From Combretum micranthum (Eukaryota > Streptophyta > Magnoliopsida > Myrtales > Combretaceae), in assembly GCA_024138025.1 (NCBI GenBank), contig JAMXBD010001247.1, positions 1-64,000 of the forward strand: a DNA stretch of 64,000 bases. Reading direction: 5' to 3'. Position 1 is the stretch's first letter. Each line of letters starts with the position of its first letter. The translations under genes were made by a program, and so were the position numbers. The notes beneath the pieces were generated by a model that had not been told where the DNA came from, did not search any database, and saw only the letters and a program-made list of their open reading frames with translations. Below, one piece after another: positions 44,859-55,481 of the stretch.

Positions 44859-45291
44859 TTGCTATGATAGCTCTTACCTCGGGGCTCGTCGCTTCTTTCT
44901 TTTCATTGAGTCAAACTCAATTCCATTTCATCTCCTTATAATTTCTTCAATGTGATCAGACACTGAGGAATCCACAACATCAATTGAGTAACAGGAGTCA
45001 GCAGATCCCATCGGATGTTTTAATGCTGCAGAAACTGTTACCACCAATTCTTCATCTCCAACTATAAGTGTAAGCTTCCCTTCCTCAATATCTATCACTG
45101 CTCTTGCTGTGGCTAAGAAAGGTCTACCCAAAATCAAGGGTATATCCCTATCTTCATCCATGTCAAGTATCACAAAATCTACAGGATAAATAAAGTTGCC
45201 AACTTTCACTAGAACGTCTTCAATAATTCCTCTTGGAATTTTTACAGAACGATAAGCTAACAGAAGACTTATGCGAGTGGGGCGGGGTTCA
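44859..45291 (-). pseudogene. Athila H protease, C-terminal part
   Basis: It reads VGNFIYPVDFVILDMDEDRD and IPLILGRPFLATARAVIDI, the second half of an Athila aspartic protease. The active-site half lies on the other side of the Tekay element T (from 58891). The insertion point is in the stretch just before VLVKVGNF. Confidence 0.92.
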
Positions 45292-48200
45292 TGTCACGCC
45301 CCATAGGGTATCCTAAACGTAACAGCCCGCCACATACTATATAAGACTCATGAAATCCCTATTCGAGCCTTTCGGGAGTCTTGTATAGATGTAAAGCGTC
45401 CCTTTATGACAATAGAATACTCAATCAATGGAGTTAAGAAGTTTAATGCGGCATTCACTAGCCATAGATAATAAACCAAAACACATATATTATATATAAT
45501 ACAAAAGTCTAAGGGGCATTCCCCCGCAAAATAATATCAAGTCCATTACAGTCATCCAGAGTCCTTTAGTTTCCAACGGAAGTCTAAACAAAAGCGAAGT
45601 AAACTTCTAAGGGAAACTCCTATCTCCGGTACCTGAGCTGTGGCTTGCCTCGGCCTAAGCCAAATGAACTCGTGCTGCAACAAATAAAAGCTATGGGGGC
45701 GTAAGCTAACTAGCTTAGTGAGTATAAACTTCCATATCACAATTAAGACAATTCATTCAAACAAGTGATTATTCAAGCAAATGGTATGCATCAGACAAAT
45801 GAGTTCAACAAACATATGACCAGCCGGAAATCATATGTGGCTGGACTTGCCCCCTTCATCCCAGGTTAGCAGATTAACGAATCCTACGGTACGACGCTAT
45901 TTAAGCTCACGGTCAACTGAATAATAATTCGTTTTGTGGATCAGGATTAACCAACAATTTCCTTTTATGGATCACGATTAACCAACATATTCGTTTTATA
46001 GGTCACGAAAAACCAACAAATGCTAATGCTCCATCCCATCGTGATATGCATGAGTCCAATTATCATGGAGGTCAAATATGGATTATTCCAATTCTTTTAG
46101 GTGTCCAACAATTATTCGCAGACAATCAATATAACTTCTAACTAAACAAGCAACAACTTAACACTCGGTTTCGATATTCCTTAATTTCAACTTCACATAT
46201 CAACGATAGACAAGTATATAATTCCCATATACCCCATCATGCATAATCATCTTTTTATCTTTTCCTAAACAACTAATGCCACTATCATTACAATCACAAG
46301 CAATAATTGAGAGCGGAAGTAGTACTCACTCGGCCATGGTTCGCCAGTCTTTTAGTAATAGTAATTAGGTGGTAATGTATCGACTTGCTCGGGATCACCT
46401 ACCAAATAAGAATAACCTAATAAGAATCTCATCACTAAACTAATTTAAGCTATACATCTAAGCTATACAAATTCGGAATTCTCGCTGTTTGCGGAAGCTC
46501 CGACTTAAAACGGCCATAACTTGGTCATTTTAATGCGGAATTTCGCAAATTTTACATCGATCTCTATCTAATTCGAAAGATCTATCTATTCCTAATATTA
46601 TTTTCAAGTTTTGAAAACACTAAGGCCACGGAACAGTGGGATCAATTCTGTTATGTAACTTTTCCAATTCCGAAAAATTGTTTCTCATTTGATAAAAATG
46701 TTCCTAGTTGATGATTCATGTATAGATGGTATATGAATGAATTCCTAATATGAATATCATGTAATGAGCTCAATATATGCATGGTTTTGATGATCTTTGA
46801 TGATGGACTCTCATGAACTACTAATTATTACGAACTCCATAATAATCACCTATGAAAAGCGATTCTTTCCAACTTTACATTCCCTACGGTTTTTACGATT
46901 TTATTCTTGAAATTTACTTACCATCTAAATAAAAATGAGTTCTCAATATCTATACTAATCATGACCTTCATTTATGCAAAAAAATCCACATTTTTCATTG
47001 GGTAAATATGTTTTTAAACAAGCTACTCACAAAAATCCGAATTTTGTAAATTTCCTTTTCTTGCATTTTCTTTATAAGAAAACTTGTTTAATGCATCAAA
47101 AATTGAAGCTTCATTATATCTATCATCTAAGGACTCCATTTAACTCATAAAACATGCCATCTAAGCTTGGATACCAAGTGTTTATGTAGGCATCATCCTA
47201 AAATACGAATTTGACTATTAATCACTATACCAATATTTTTCATTCTAGTCTTCACTACTTGTTTTACATTTTTCTCATGCCTGAACTCATCTAAACTTAT
47301 GAAAATCATTCCTTAAGGACATCTATTACATATACCTTCCATTTTCTATGAAAAATATGAGTTTTAAAGTGGTTTTGGTGGTCTTCAAAATAGGGTTCCA
47401 AAATCATCCGAATTTTCAACTAAACATTTCTAACAAAATTTTTCTTTTCAAGCTTCTTGTCTTCTATACATGAAGATCTACCATCTAACATATCTATACA
47501 TAGGCAAGGCTACATTTTTATGATAATCAAAGCATGAAAATCAAAATAAACATATGGACATAAAGGTAGATGAAGATATAAATGTCTAAACATTAGATCT
47601 ACTAAATATAATGCATGAATCATGAGTTTCATGGCATGAACATAAATATCTATGCAAGATTCCTACTTTACATGCATGAACAAGATAATATCTCAACAAA
47701 ACTCTTCTAAACACTTGATCCACTTCTTGTGATGGCTTGTTATTCTTGTACAAGTGTTTTCATGTCCCTAGCATATGCTCATTGGGATTAAATATGAAAA
47801 ACACACATGAATAGCTTTGCCATTACAAGAAAAGATAGGAATAAGGTTTAGAATAATCCAAAAGAAGATTGGAAGATGAAATGAAGAGGAAAAGAGTTGT
47901 GTGTGTGAGTGAGAGAGAGGAGGGGGGGGGTGTCACGGCACAAATGGGAGAGAAAGAGAGGGTTTTCTTCTTTTAGAAAAAATTGAACAAGTGAAAATGA
48001 GGAGAGAGAGAAAAAGGAGCTTATATATGAATAGATTAGGGTTTTTAATTGAATAAAATAGCAAAATAAATCAAATGAGAGGGGGAAAAAGGGGAGGGGG
48101 TGCCGGCCATGGGGGTGAGGGAGAGAGAGTTTGAAATTTTTTTACAAATTTGTATTTTATGTAATTAAAATGTAATAAATGTAATAATTATTTAGGAAAC

Positions 48201-48718
48201 AAAAATTCTTGGAAAAGAAAATTGTAATGAGTAGTTGTAAGGATGTAAGAATAGGGTATGGGTAGTGTGTAGTGTAGGTTGTATTTGTGAATACTAGACA
48301 AGACATCTACTTTACCGGTTGTAACGAAAACACGGGAAAAAGGCTATAACTGTAATTTTTATAGCCCGGAAAATTATAAAATTGATATTTTTGGAATCCT
48401 TATGAAATTACGGTTCTAATTAATATTCCGAAACATTTTTCTGAGTTCGTGGTCCCGAGACACGCTTTTCCGTAATTGAGCTCGGGAAGGCTCGGAATTG
48501 AAAAATTTCCGAATTTAAAACTTTCAAAGGTCTAAAATATACCTTAGAGTGATAATTCATATTCATTTATTTTATAAAACTTCTTTTATTATGAAACCGA
48601 AGGAAAGCCAGATTTAGGGTTCCTTAGCTTCTCTCACAAGGTTTATACTGAACCGGATTAGGGTTTCGCTTCTCAACTCCCGGGGTTTTCTTAACTACTG
48701 AGAATACCGGGGTTTACA
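45292..48718 (-). repeat. 3' LTR of Tekay element T (3427 bp)
   Basis: In element sense it starts TGTAAACCCCGG and ends GGGGCGTGACA. It contains three 31-bp tandem units (45928, 45959, 45990), a micro-exon (46330-46398), a TATA box (48021-48027), and a donor-like site changed from GGTGATGATT to GGATTATT near 47855. Confidence 0.96.
48021..48027 (-). promoter_or_regulatory. TATA box in T 3' LTR
   Basis: On the minus strand this reads TATATAA, about 700 bp from the LTR start. Confidence 0.65.
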
Positions 48719-48733
48719 ACCTCCCCACCTTAA
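48719..48733 (-). other. Polypurine tract of Tekay element T
   Basis: On the minus strand TAAGGTGGGGAGGT directly precedes the LTR start TGTAAACC. Confidence 0.92.
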
Positions 48734-48747
48734 ACAGAATTTTGTCC

Positions 48748-48978
48748 TCAAAACTGAATTGACGTACCTTGTCCTTCAAATAGCTCAGGGTACTTCCTTC
48801 GGATTTCCTCCTTAGCTTCCCAAGTCGCTTCCTCAAAAGCATGATTTCTCCATAATACTTTAACATAATGGATATCTTTATTCTGTAGCCTTTGAGTTTT
48901 CTTATCCAATATCTCTACGGGATGTTCTTCATATGTTAGGTTTTCTTTCAGCTGAATTGGTTCCAATTCCAAAATCCT
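48748..48978 (-). pseudogene. Tekay T chromodomain
   Basis: The segment reads HPVEILDKKTQRLQNKDIHY and VKVLWRNHAFEEATWEAKEE, then the end of the polyprotein with a stop at 48748. The hydrophobic and aromatic pattern (V.ILD, VLW.NH, EATWE) is that of a group II plant chromodomain, thought to guide integration. It is in the same frame as the integrase but cut off from it by a TAA at 48979-48981, so it would not be translated as part of Pol without readthrough. Confidence 0.93.
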
Positions 48979-50760
48979 TTATGGGTCAGCCATATGCTTT
49001 CTCAATATTGACACATGAAACACGTTGTGGATCCCGGATAAATTTGGTGGCAAGGCTAGCCGATATGCCAGATCTTCGACTCTTTCCAAGATTTCAAAAG
49101 GTCCAATGTATCTCGGGCTTAGCTTCCCCTGTGTACGTATCCTCTTGATACTTTTAATCGGGTTTATCTTCAGGTACACATGATCACCCACTTTGAATTC
49201 GAGTTCTCTTCTTTTCAAGTCTGCCCAGCTCTTTTGCCTTTCCTGAGCCTCTTTCATTTTTCGCTGGATTACCCTCACCTTATCGGCGGCTTCTTGTACC
49301 AATTCCGGCCTAATAGCTACCTTTTCCACCTCATCCCAAAACAGAGGGGATCTACAGCATCGTTCATACAGAGCTTCATAAGGTGGCATCTGAATAGTTG
49401 AGTGATAGCTGTTATTGTAAGCAAACTCGATTAAGTGCACATGACTATCCCAACTCCCTTTGAATTCCAAGGCACACGCTCTCAACATGTCTTCCAAGGT
49501 TTGGATCGTCCGCTCAGACTGTCCATCTGTCTGAAGGTGATACGTCGTACTAAAATGCAACTTAGTGCCCAAACTCTTTTGCAGGCTTGTCCAAAACTTG
49601 GACACAAATCTTGGGTCTCTATCTGAAATAATCCCTGCAGGTATGCCATGTAACCGTACGATTTCCCTGATGTAAATCTTGGCTAACCTTTCCATCGAAT
49701 AGGTCATATTTATGGGTAGGAAGTGCGCCGACTTGGTCAACCGATCCACTATTACCCATACCGCATCACAACCAGAGGGAGTCTTGGGAAAACCACACAT
49801 AAAATCCATAGATATCTGATCCCACTTCCACTCAGGAATGGGTAAAGGCTTCAGCAATCCACCCGGTCTTTGGTGCTCTACCTTCACCTGTTGGCAAACC
49901 GAACATTTCATTACATAATCCGCCACATCTCGCTTCATACCGTTCCACCAATAACAGCTTTTCAAATCTTGGTACATCTTGGTACCTCTTGGATGTATGA
50001 TATACCTGGAGTTATGAGCTTCACTCATTATTTCCTTCCTTAACTCCTCGTCCTCCGGTACACACAGCCTTCCTTTCATTCGAATCACATTCTCATCATC
50101 TATTGAAAAATCAAGGTACTTTCCTACTTGGGTTTCCCTTTTGATCTTTTGTATCACTTCGTCATACCTTTGGGCTTCTTTGATCCTTTCTATTAGGGTC
50201 AGTTCCAGTGCCAGGTTGGCTACCTCAAGCTCCGCACTTCGGTCTATGAATTCGATCCTCAACTTTTCAAAATCCTTAATAAGATCCTTTTGACTTGTGA
50301 TCAAGGTAGCTACTTCCCCATAATTTTTCCGACTTAGGGCATCTGCGACGGCATTAACCTTCCCTGGACAGTAATTTATTCCCAGATCATAATCTGTTAT
50401 TAGTTCTAGCCATCTCCTTTGTCTCATATTTAGTTCCTTTTGTGTGTACATATATTTAAGACTTTTATGATCCGTGTATATCTCACACCTCTGTCCATAT
50501 AAATAATGTCTCCATAGTTTCAAGGCGAAGACAACTGCAGCCAATTCCAGATCATGTGTAGGGTAGTTCTGCTCATGGGGTCTCAATTGCCGAGAAGCAT
50601 ATGCAATAACTTTCCCTTCCAGAATCAATACATATCCAAGGCCATTCCTTGAGGCGTCACTATGCACCGTATAGGACTTTTCTGGGTCCGGTAAAACTAA
50701 GATCGGTGCCGATACCAATCGTTGTTTCAATTCCTGGAAGCTTTGTTCCCTCTTGTCTGT
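48979..50760 (-). pseudogene. Tekay T RNase H and integrase, long open segment
   Basis: The longest open pol segment in the window (583 codons from 50730). RNase [59 protein letters not shown]. Integrase zinc finger: [20 protein letters not shown] then CSVCQQVK. Catalytic core: [10 protein letters not shown] and [22 protein letters not shown], and [18 protein letters not shown] with the Glu. YHPQT is changed to YHLQT. The C-terminal part has [14 protein letters not shown] and [17 protein letters not shown]. The frame is bounded by in-frame TAA codons at 50761-50763, where a Trp codon is usual, and at 48979. Confidence 0.95.
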
Positions 50761-50763
50761 TTA

Positions 50764-51650
50764 AACAAATTTCTCATTCTTTTTGGTCAATTGAGTCAGT
50801 GGCTTGGCTATCTTCGAGAAATCCTTCACAAACTTGCGATAGTAGCCAGCCAATCCTAAGAAACTTCTTACTTCAGTAACCGTTTGCGGCGGTTTCCATT
50901 CTACTACGCCTTGATCTTTTCGGGGTCAACTGATATCCCATCAGTACTACATGTCCAAGAAAAGATATTCTGTCCAACCAAAAATCACATTTGGACAATT
51001 TGGCGTAGCTTGTTGTCCCTTAAGGTTTGCAACGCCAAACGAAGATGTTCCTCGTGTTGCTCCTTGGTCTTCGAATATATTAGGATGTCGTCTATGAAGA
51101 CTATCACACTTATCCAAAAGTGGCTTATAAACTCTGTTCATAAGGTCCATAAATGCAGCTGGTGCATTAGTCAGCCCGAACGACATCACTAGAAACTCGT
51201 AGTGTCCATAACGAGTACGAAAAGCCGTCTTTGGTACATCCTCAGGCTTTATCTCAACTGATGGTATCCCGAATGCAAATCAATACGTGAAAACACACAA
51301 GCCCCTTGCAGTTGATCGAACAAATCATCAATTCTTGGCAAAGGGTACCGATTCCTGATAGTTACTTTATTCAACTCGCGATAATCGATACACAGTCTCA
51401 TTGATCCATCCTTCTTCTTTACAAACAGAACAGGTGCGTCCCACGGCGACACACTTGGTCTTATGAATTTTTTATCCAAAAGTTCTTGCAATTGTGTCTT
51501 TAACTCCTTTAACTCAGCCGGTGCCATCCGGTATGGTGCTTTGGATATCGGTTCGGTGTTTGGAGCTAAAACAATCTCAAAATCAATTTCTCTTTTTGGT
51601 GGTAATCCTGGCAAAATTTCTGGAAACACATCCAAATATTCATTCACCAC
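50764..51650 (-). pseudogene. Tekay T reverse transcriptase, frameshifted
   Basis: The N-terminal part (51249-51650) reads [59 protein letters not shown] and [20 protein letters not shown]. The part at 50947-51189 reads [20 protein letters not shown] in another frame. The catalytic FIDD box lies near 51095 in a third frame ([16 protein letters not shown]). An indel lies between the LTNAPAAF motif and the FIDD box, and a further one follows. Confidence 0.92.
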
Positions 51651-52110
51651 AGGTATATCCCTTTCTTCCGGGTTTCCTCTTCATCCAAAACACCTTCAAT
51701 CGATATTATCTCTTCATCCTCCATCATCAATTCGAACGAGTTTAACCCAAACCTTCTCGGGATTAGGGTTTCTCCCACAAATTCTACTTTTTCCCCTAAT
51801 TGATCATAGAAGCACACTGTCCTCTTTTGGCAATCTACTATTGCTTTTACCTTACTTAGCCAACTCATTCCGAGGATAACTTTGTATTTATTCATCTCCA
51901 ACATTATTAAATCACTTTTGGAGTGGTGTCCGTGAACTTCCAATGGACAATCCTTTATCAATTCTCCGGTTGACACAACGCTTCCAGTAGGTGTTTTAAT
52001 CCTCAAACTAGCAGTAGTTGTGGCTATAGTAATCCAAGTTGATTAGCCAAACTAGTGGTGATGAATGAATGTGTCACTCCCGTGTCAAATAAAATATAAG
52101 CCTCCATGTT
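51644..52110 (-). pseudogene. Tekay T aspartic protease
   Basis: The active-site motif LFDTGVTHSFIT lies near 52060-52095; a stop or frameshift follows. The downstream segment (51644-52006) reads SKSDLIMLEMNKYKVILGMS and WLSKVKAIVDCQKRTVCFY, the usual second half of a Tekay protease. The protease would process Gag-Pol. Confidence 0.9.
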
Positions 52111-52470
52111 ATTACCCGAATGTGTCCTGAGTCAACAAACATCCATCACTCATCAATCCTACAACACTCTCAAAGCTACCTACATGGGGTTCTTACTTCC
52201 AGCTTTCCCATAAACATTTAATTCATTCAGACAATTCAAATAACTAAATAAATTTAACTTGAGAGGGTTTCCGTTACTAACCTGTCACCAGGCCCATCGT
52301 GCCGTCGCTTTGATCCAAGCTGCCAATTCCACTTCTCTTCTCATCTCTACCATCCATTGGCCTTCGAAGTTATATAGCCTCATCCCATGCATTGCCGATG
52401 CTGCACGGCTCCCACTTCTATTTCCCGACCTCATGGGGTTGGTATTGCTCGAAGTCCCAAAGGGTAGCGG
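52111..52470 (-). other. Tekay T Gag-protease linker, degraded
   Basis: No clear motif is left between the last zinc knuckle and the protease active site. Several stops occur in every minus-strand frame. Confidence 0.6.
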
Positions 52471-53656
52471 CTACACTTTTCGTTGGGAACATTCAGAGGC
52501 TAAGTGCCCCTTCTCCTTGCAAATAAAGCAAGTCACGGCCAGCTTCTTCGGGCACGTACAAACCATATGGCCAGCATCGCCATGAAATAACATTTGTTCT
52601 TCAACAACGGGCATTGCCTAGGAGCATGCGTCCCCTTACATTTCCAGCATGTGACATTGGCCTTAATCTGGGTCGGCTTGCTACTAGACTCATCCTTGAA
52701 TCCCTGGTACGGCCTGTATCTTTTTCCTTTGAATCCTGAACTCGAGGCGTCAAACAGCCTTTTTCCAAATACCCTCTTGTCAGGTTCTTGGTATTTTTTT
52801 CTGGCCCCTTCAATCACTCGGGCCTTCTCTACCATCTCAGGGTATGTCCTTACTCCAAACTCCTCCAATTTGATCGTAACTCCTCATCTAGGCTACCCAA
52901 AAATACTTGCTTCTTCAGCTCCTCACTGTCCCTGAAAGACTCAGGTGCATATTGCAGCAAGTGGACGAACTCAGTCTCATACTGCTCCACAGTTCTTCCC
53001 TTTTGTTTCACGTGGAGAAAGTCAGCACTATACTTTACCCTCAAGCTGGATGGAAAGTAATTATCCAAAAATTCCCGGCGAAAAGATTCCCATGTAACCG
53101 GGGAAGGCAAGCTTCTTCTTTTAGAGTCCCACCAGACCCTCGCATTATACCTTAACATATATGTTCCATATTCCACTTGTAAGTAAGGTGGAATTTCATA
53201 TGCAGCAAAAGATCGCTCAATTTGAGCTAACCAGTCCTCGGCCTCATCTGGTTTGCCAAACGCTCCATCAAAATACCGGTTACTCTTAATGAAGTCCGGT
53301 AAGGAGCTTCGGTGGGGTCTTCTGTATGGTGGGGGTGGTGGCAAGGGCACATTATAGGAATGCTCCTCCTGTGGAGCCAGTGCCTCAGCAGTCACTTCCC
53401 GATGGTCTGCAGGTGGTGGGTGTGGGGCAGAATCCCGGACACTTTATCCTTGGTGCGGGTTCTGAACCGGGTTTTGATTCTGGATGAATGTGTTCAAAAG
53501 ATTGGCTAACTGTCCAATCGCATTCAACACATCCCCTTGCTGATTCTGAGGCGCAACTCCTTGGGGATTGGTTGAGGTACGGCCGATTGGTTGGCTTCGT
53601 TCAGGATAGACCCTTGTTCCCGATTCCAAATCCGTCGGTTTCGTCTGTTTATACAT
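52471..53656 (-). pseudogene. Tekay T gag with three zinc-knuckle remnants
   Basis: The start is the ATG at 53656 (MYKQTKPTDLESG). An in-frame TAA lies at 53444; the same frame then continues through the Gag core (FIKSNRYFDGAFGKPDEAED, YMLRYNARVWWDSKRRSL, FLDNYFPSSLRVKYS, KQKGRTVEQYETEFVHLLQY) to 52850. A frameshift leads to the next segment with CWKCKGTHAPRQC, a CX2CX3HX4C knuckle. A one-base deletion follows, then a CYFHGDAGHMVCTC-like region and a perfect CCHC knuckle CFICKEKGHLASEC. The last stop is at 52471. Confidence 0.93.
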
Positions 53657-54252
53657 TGTTTAATGAATTTTAGTATTCTTAGGATGTCTTAAATTTTTAA
53701 GAAACTTAGTTTGTTAACAAGATTCAAAATTTGCGAGAATTCGGAAATCAAACTTAAAAAGAAATAGAATTTCATAAATTTCATATAATCACAAGGAGAA
53801 CAAAAGAATTCATACATAGAGTAACAAGTTGCAATCTCATAATAATAGCATGAATGAATGAATGCTCATGCAATCTACATGCAGTTAATGTTCTTTATGT
53901 CCAATGTCTAGCATGCATGCTTTTCACAATTTCCTTCCCCTTGAAATAAACATGATCCTTCATTACTTTAGCGAGCCATACAAAATATTACATCAAGATC
54001 TCTGTCCACAAAATTTGGCCAGCTATACTTCTAGTTTCAATTCTAAACCTTCTCGCCTACTTCCGAAAACAAGGCAAAATACAAAGAAAGAAAGAACAAA
54101 ATACTAGACTATCTAGAAATCCTAAGGTAAATTGGCATCCCGCATTGCCTACTACAAAATAAGAAAAATCAGGACTTCACTTAGACTTCATGGGTTAGCT
54201 ATGATCTCGGCCTCTACTCATCACTAGTGTCATCGGAGGTCGAGCTGGGAGG
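53657..54252 (-). other. Spacer between the extra ORF and gag in element T
   Basis: About 600 bp with no coding signal in element sense. It is AT-rich and has no LTR end or repeat that I can recognise. Confidence 0.6.
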
Positions 54253-55395
54253 TTATCTCCTATTAGAAGAACCACCATCGTCCTGTCGGACGAACAAACT
54301 AAGGTATTCCCTTGTAGTCATCCTCCGCTTCCTAGCAGGTCGGACTAAAGGCTTTTGGTCTTCGCTTTCTTCCTCTTCCTCCATTCCTTGCCCTTCCCTT
54401 GGGCTCACTTCATTCTCATCACCTCTTACTTCAGGTTCACTCACTTGGGTCTCCACTACTTCAAGTTCTCTCATAGGCTTTCCACCCACATCTTCAACTT
54501 CCATAGGCTCGGGGGCCACGGGTTCTGCTACTACTAGATCAAGCACTGGTGGATTTTCTCCTTCAATATAAACATCTCTCCATATCATTGGATCTAACTC
54601 AGGTTCTACCCTTCCACTATCTGGTATCTCCAACTCCCGATTAAAATCCCACACGATTTGGTTAGGTTCCGGATTCACTTCCACTTCCGGCTCAATGGGT
54701 GGGGTAGGGGTTCTAGGAACTACATTTTCCTCCCAATTAGGATCCTCCTCGAGGTCCTCTTCTTCTTCTTCCTCCTCTTCATCATTCTCTCCATTTACAG
54801 GTGCACCATTCAATTGCATACCTATGTCATTGGCTGGAGGTAGAGCTATCACTCGTGGTGGAAGAATGTCTAAGTAAACCGCATGCCAGGTAATATGGTT
54901 CCATGCATCAGCTATGTTCCAGTCATGGTGGTCATACAAATTGTCATGGGCATACACATATAGGGGTCCTATAGGGATCCACACCCAAAAGTTTGGAGGG
55001 GTCCGGTTTCCCCCATTCTTCAAGATAGAGGTAGCTTCCCTAGTCATAGGCTCACGGCCATACTCTACCATGATTCTCTCTAGGGTATAAATCGTCTCCA
55101 ACTTAGTCCAACTTCTTCTCCCCATGGGATCATACCTCAATCGGTCGACCACAACGGCCCACCTAGTGTATCTCAATCCTTCCTTCCACAATTTGTACAT
55201 TTCCCCTATAGTTCGGGGGTGCCTGGCTAAAGTGAAGTCTTCGCACAATTCTCTCAATCTCAACCTGTACTCCACCATGGTCTCGTCATTTCTCTTGGTG
55301 AAGTGTCTAGCCCGCTCCCTGGTCTCACCCAAGGAGACGTACAACAACATAAGACTCCTAATAAGACTTAGCAAGGAAAATATTTTCAACTCCAT
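54253..55395 (-). CDS. Extra 380-residue ORF upstream of gag in Tekay element T
   Basis: An uninterrupted ORF, ATG at 55395, stop TAA at 54253, beginning 60 bp after the primer-binding site. I recognise no family. Residues 1-22 are hydrophobic. Residues 36-86 (RNDETMVEYRLRLRELCEDF, then KLWKEGLRYTRWAVVVDRL) resemble in layout a stretch of this element's own Gag (GRTVEQYETEFVHLLQYAPE). Residues 133-176 are rich in Trp, Tyr and His. Residues 203-219 are an acidic run (NDEEEEEEEEDLEEDP), and acidic, proline-rich sequence continues to about 345. RPARKRR at 352-358 could be a nuclear localisation signal. It is open while all of gag-pol in the same element is broken. It may be a lineage-specific accessory protein, a captured host gene or a duplicated gag part. 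Confidence 0.7.
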   Translation of the reverse strand: MELKIFSLLSLIRSLMLLYVSLGETRERARHFTKRNDETMVEYRLRLRELCEDFTLARHPRTIGEMYKLWKEGLRYTRWAVVVDRLRYDPMGRRSWTKLETIYTLERIMVEYGREPMTREATSILKNGGNRTPPNFWVWIPIGPLYVYAHDNLYDHHDWNIADAWNHITWHAVYLDILPPRVIALPPANDIGMQLNGAPVNGENDEEEEEEEEDLEEDPNWEENVVPRTPTPPIEPEVEVNPEPNQIVWDFNRELEIPDSGRVEPELDPMIWRDVYIEGENPPVLDLVVAEPVAPEPMEVEDVGGKPMRELEVVETQVSEPEVRGDENEVSPREGQGMEEEEESEDQKPLVRPARKRRMTTREYLSLFVRQDDGGSSNRR

Positions 55396-55455
55396 TTGAA
55401 CCTATTAGTTAGATTTCTAAGTTCGGTTTCTTTTAATTCTATTGTCTTGTTTTAT

Positions 55456-55473
55456 AACCTGGTTTTGATACCA
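55456..55473 (-). other. Primer-binding site of Tekay element T (tRNA-iMet)
   Basis: The minus strand reads TGGTATCAAAACCAGGTT. It matches the initiator-methionine site at 16 of 18 bases and lies 8 bp inside the 5' LTR. Confidence 0.92.
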
Positions 55474-55481
55474 ACTTAAAC

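Noticed and set aside
54227..54571. Serine-rich open frame on the plus strand
   Set aside because: It is the antisense of the extra ORF of element T; its composition only mirrors the Glu/Asp codons of the minus strand.
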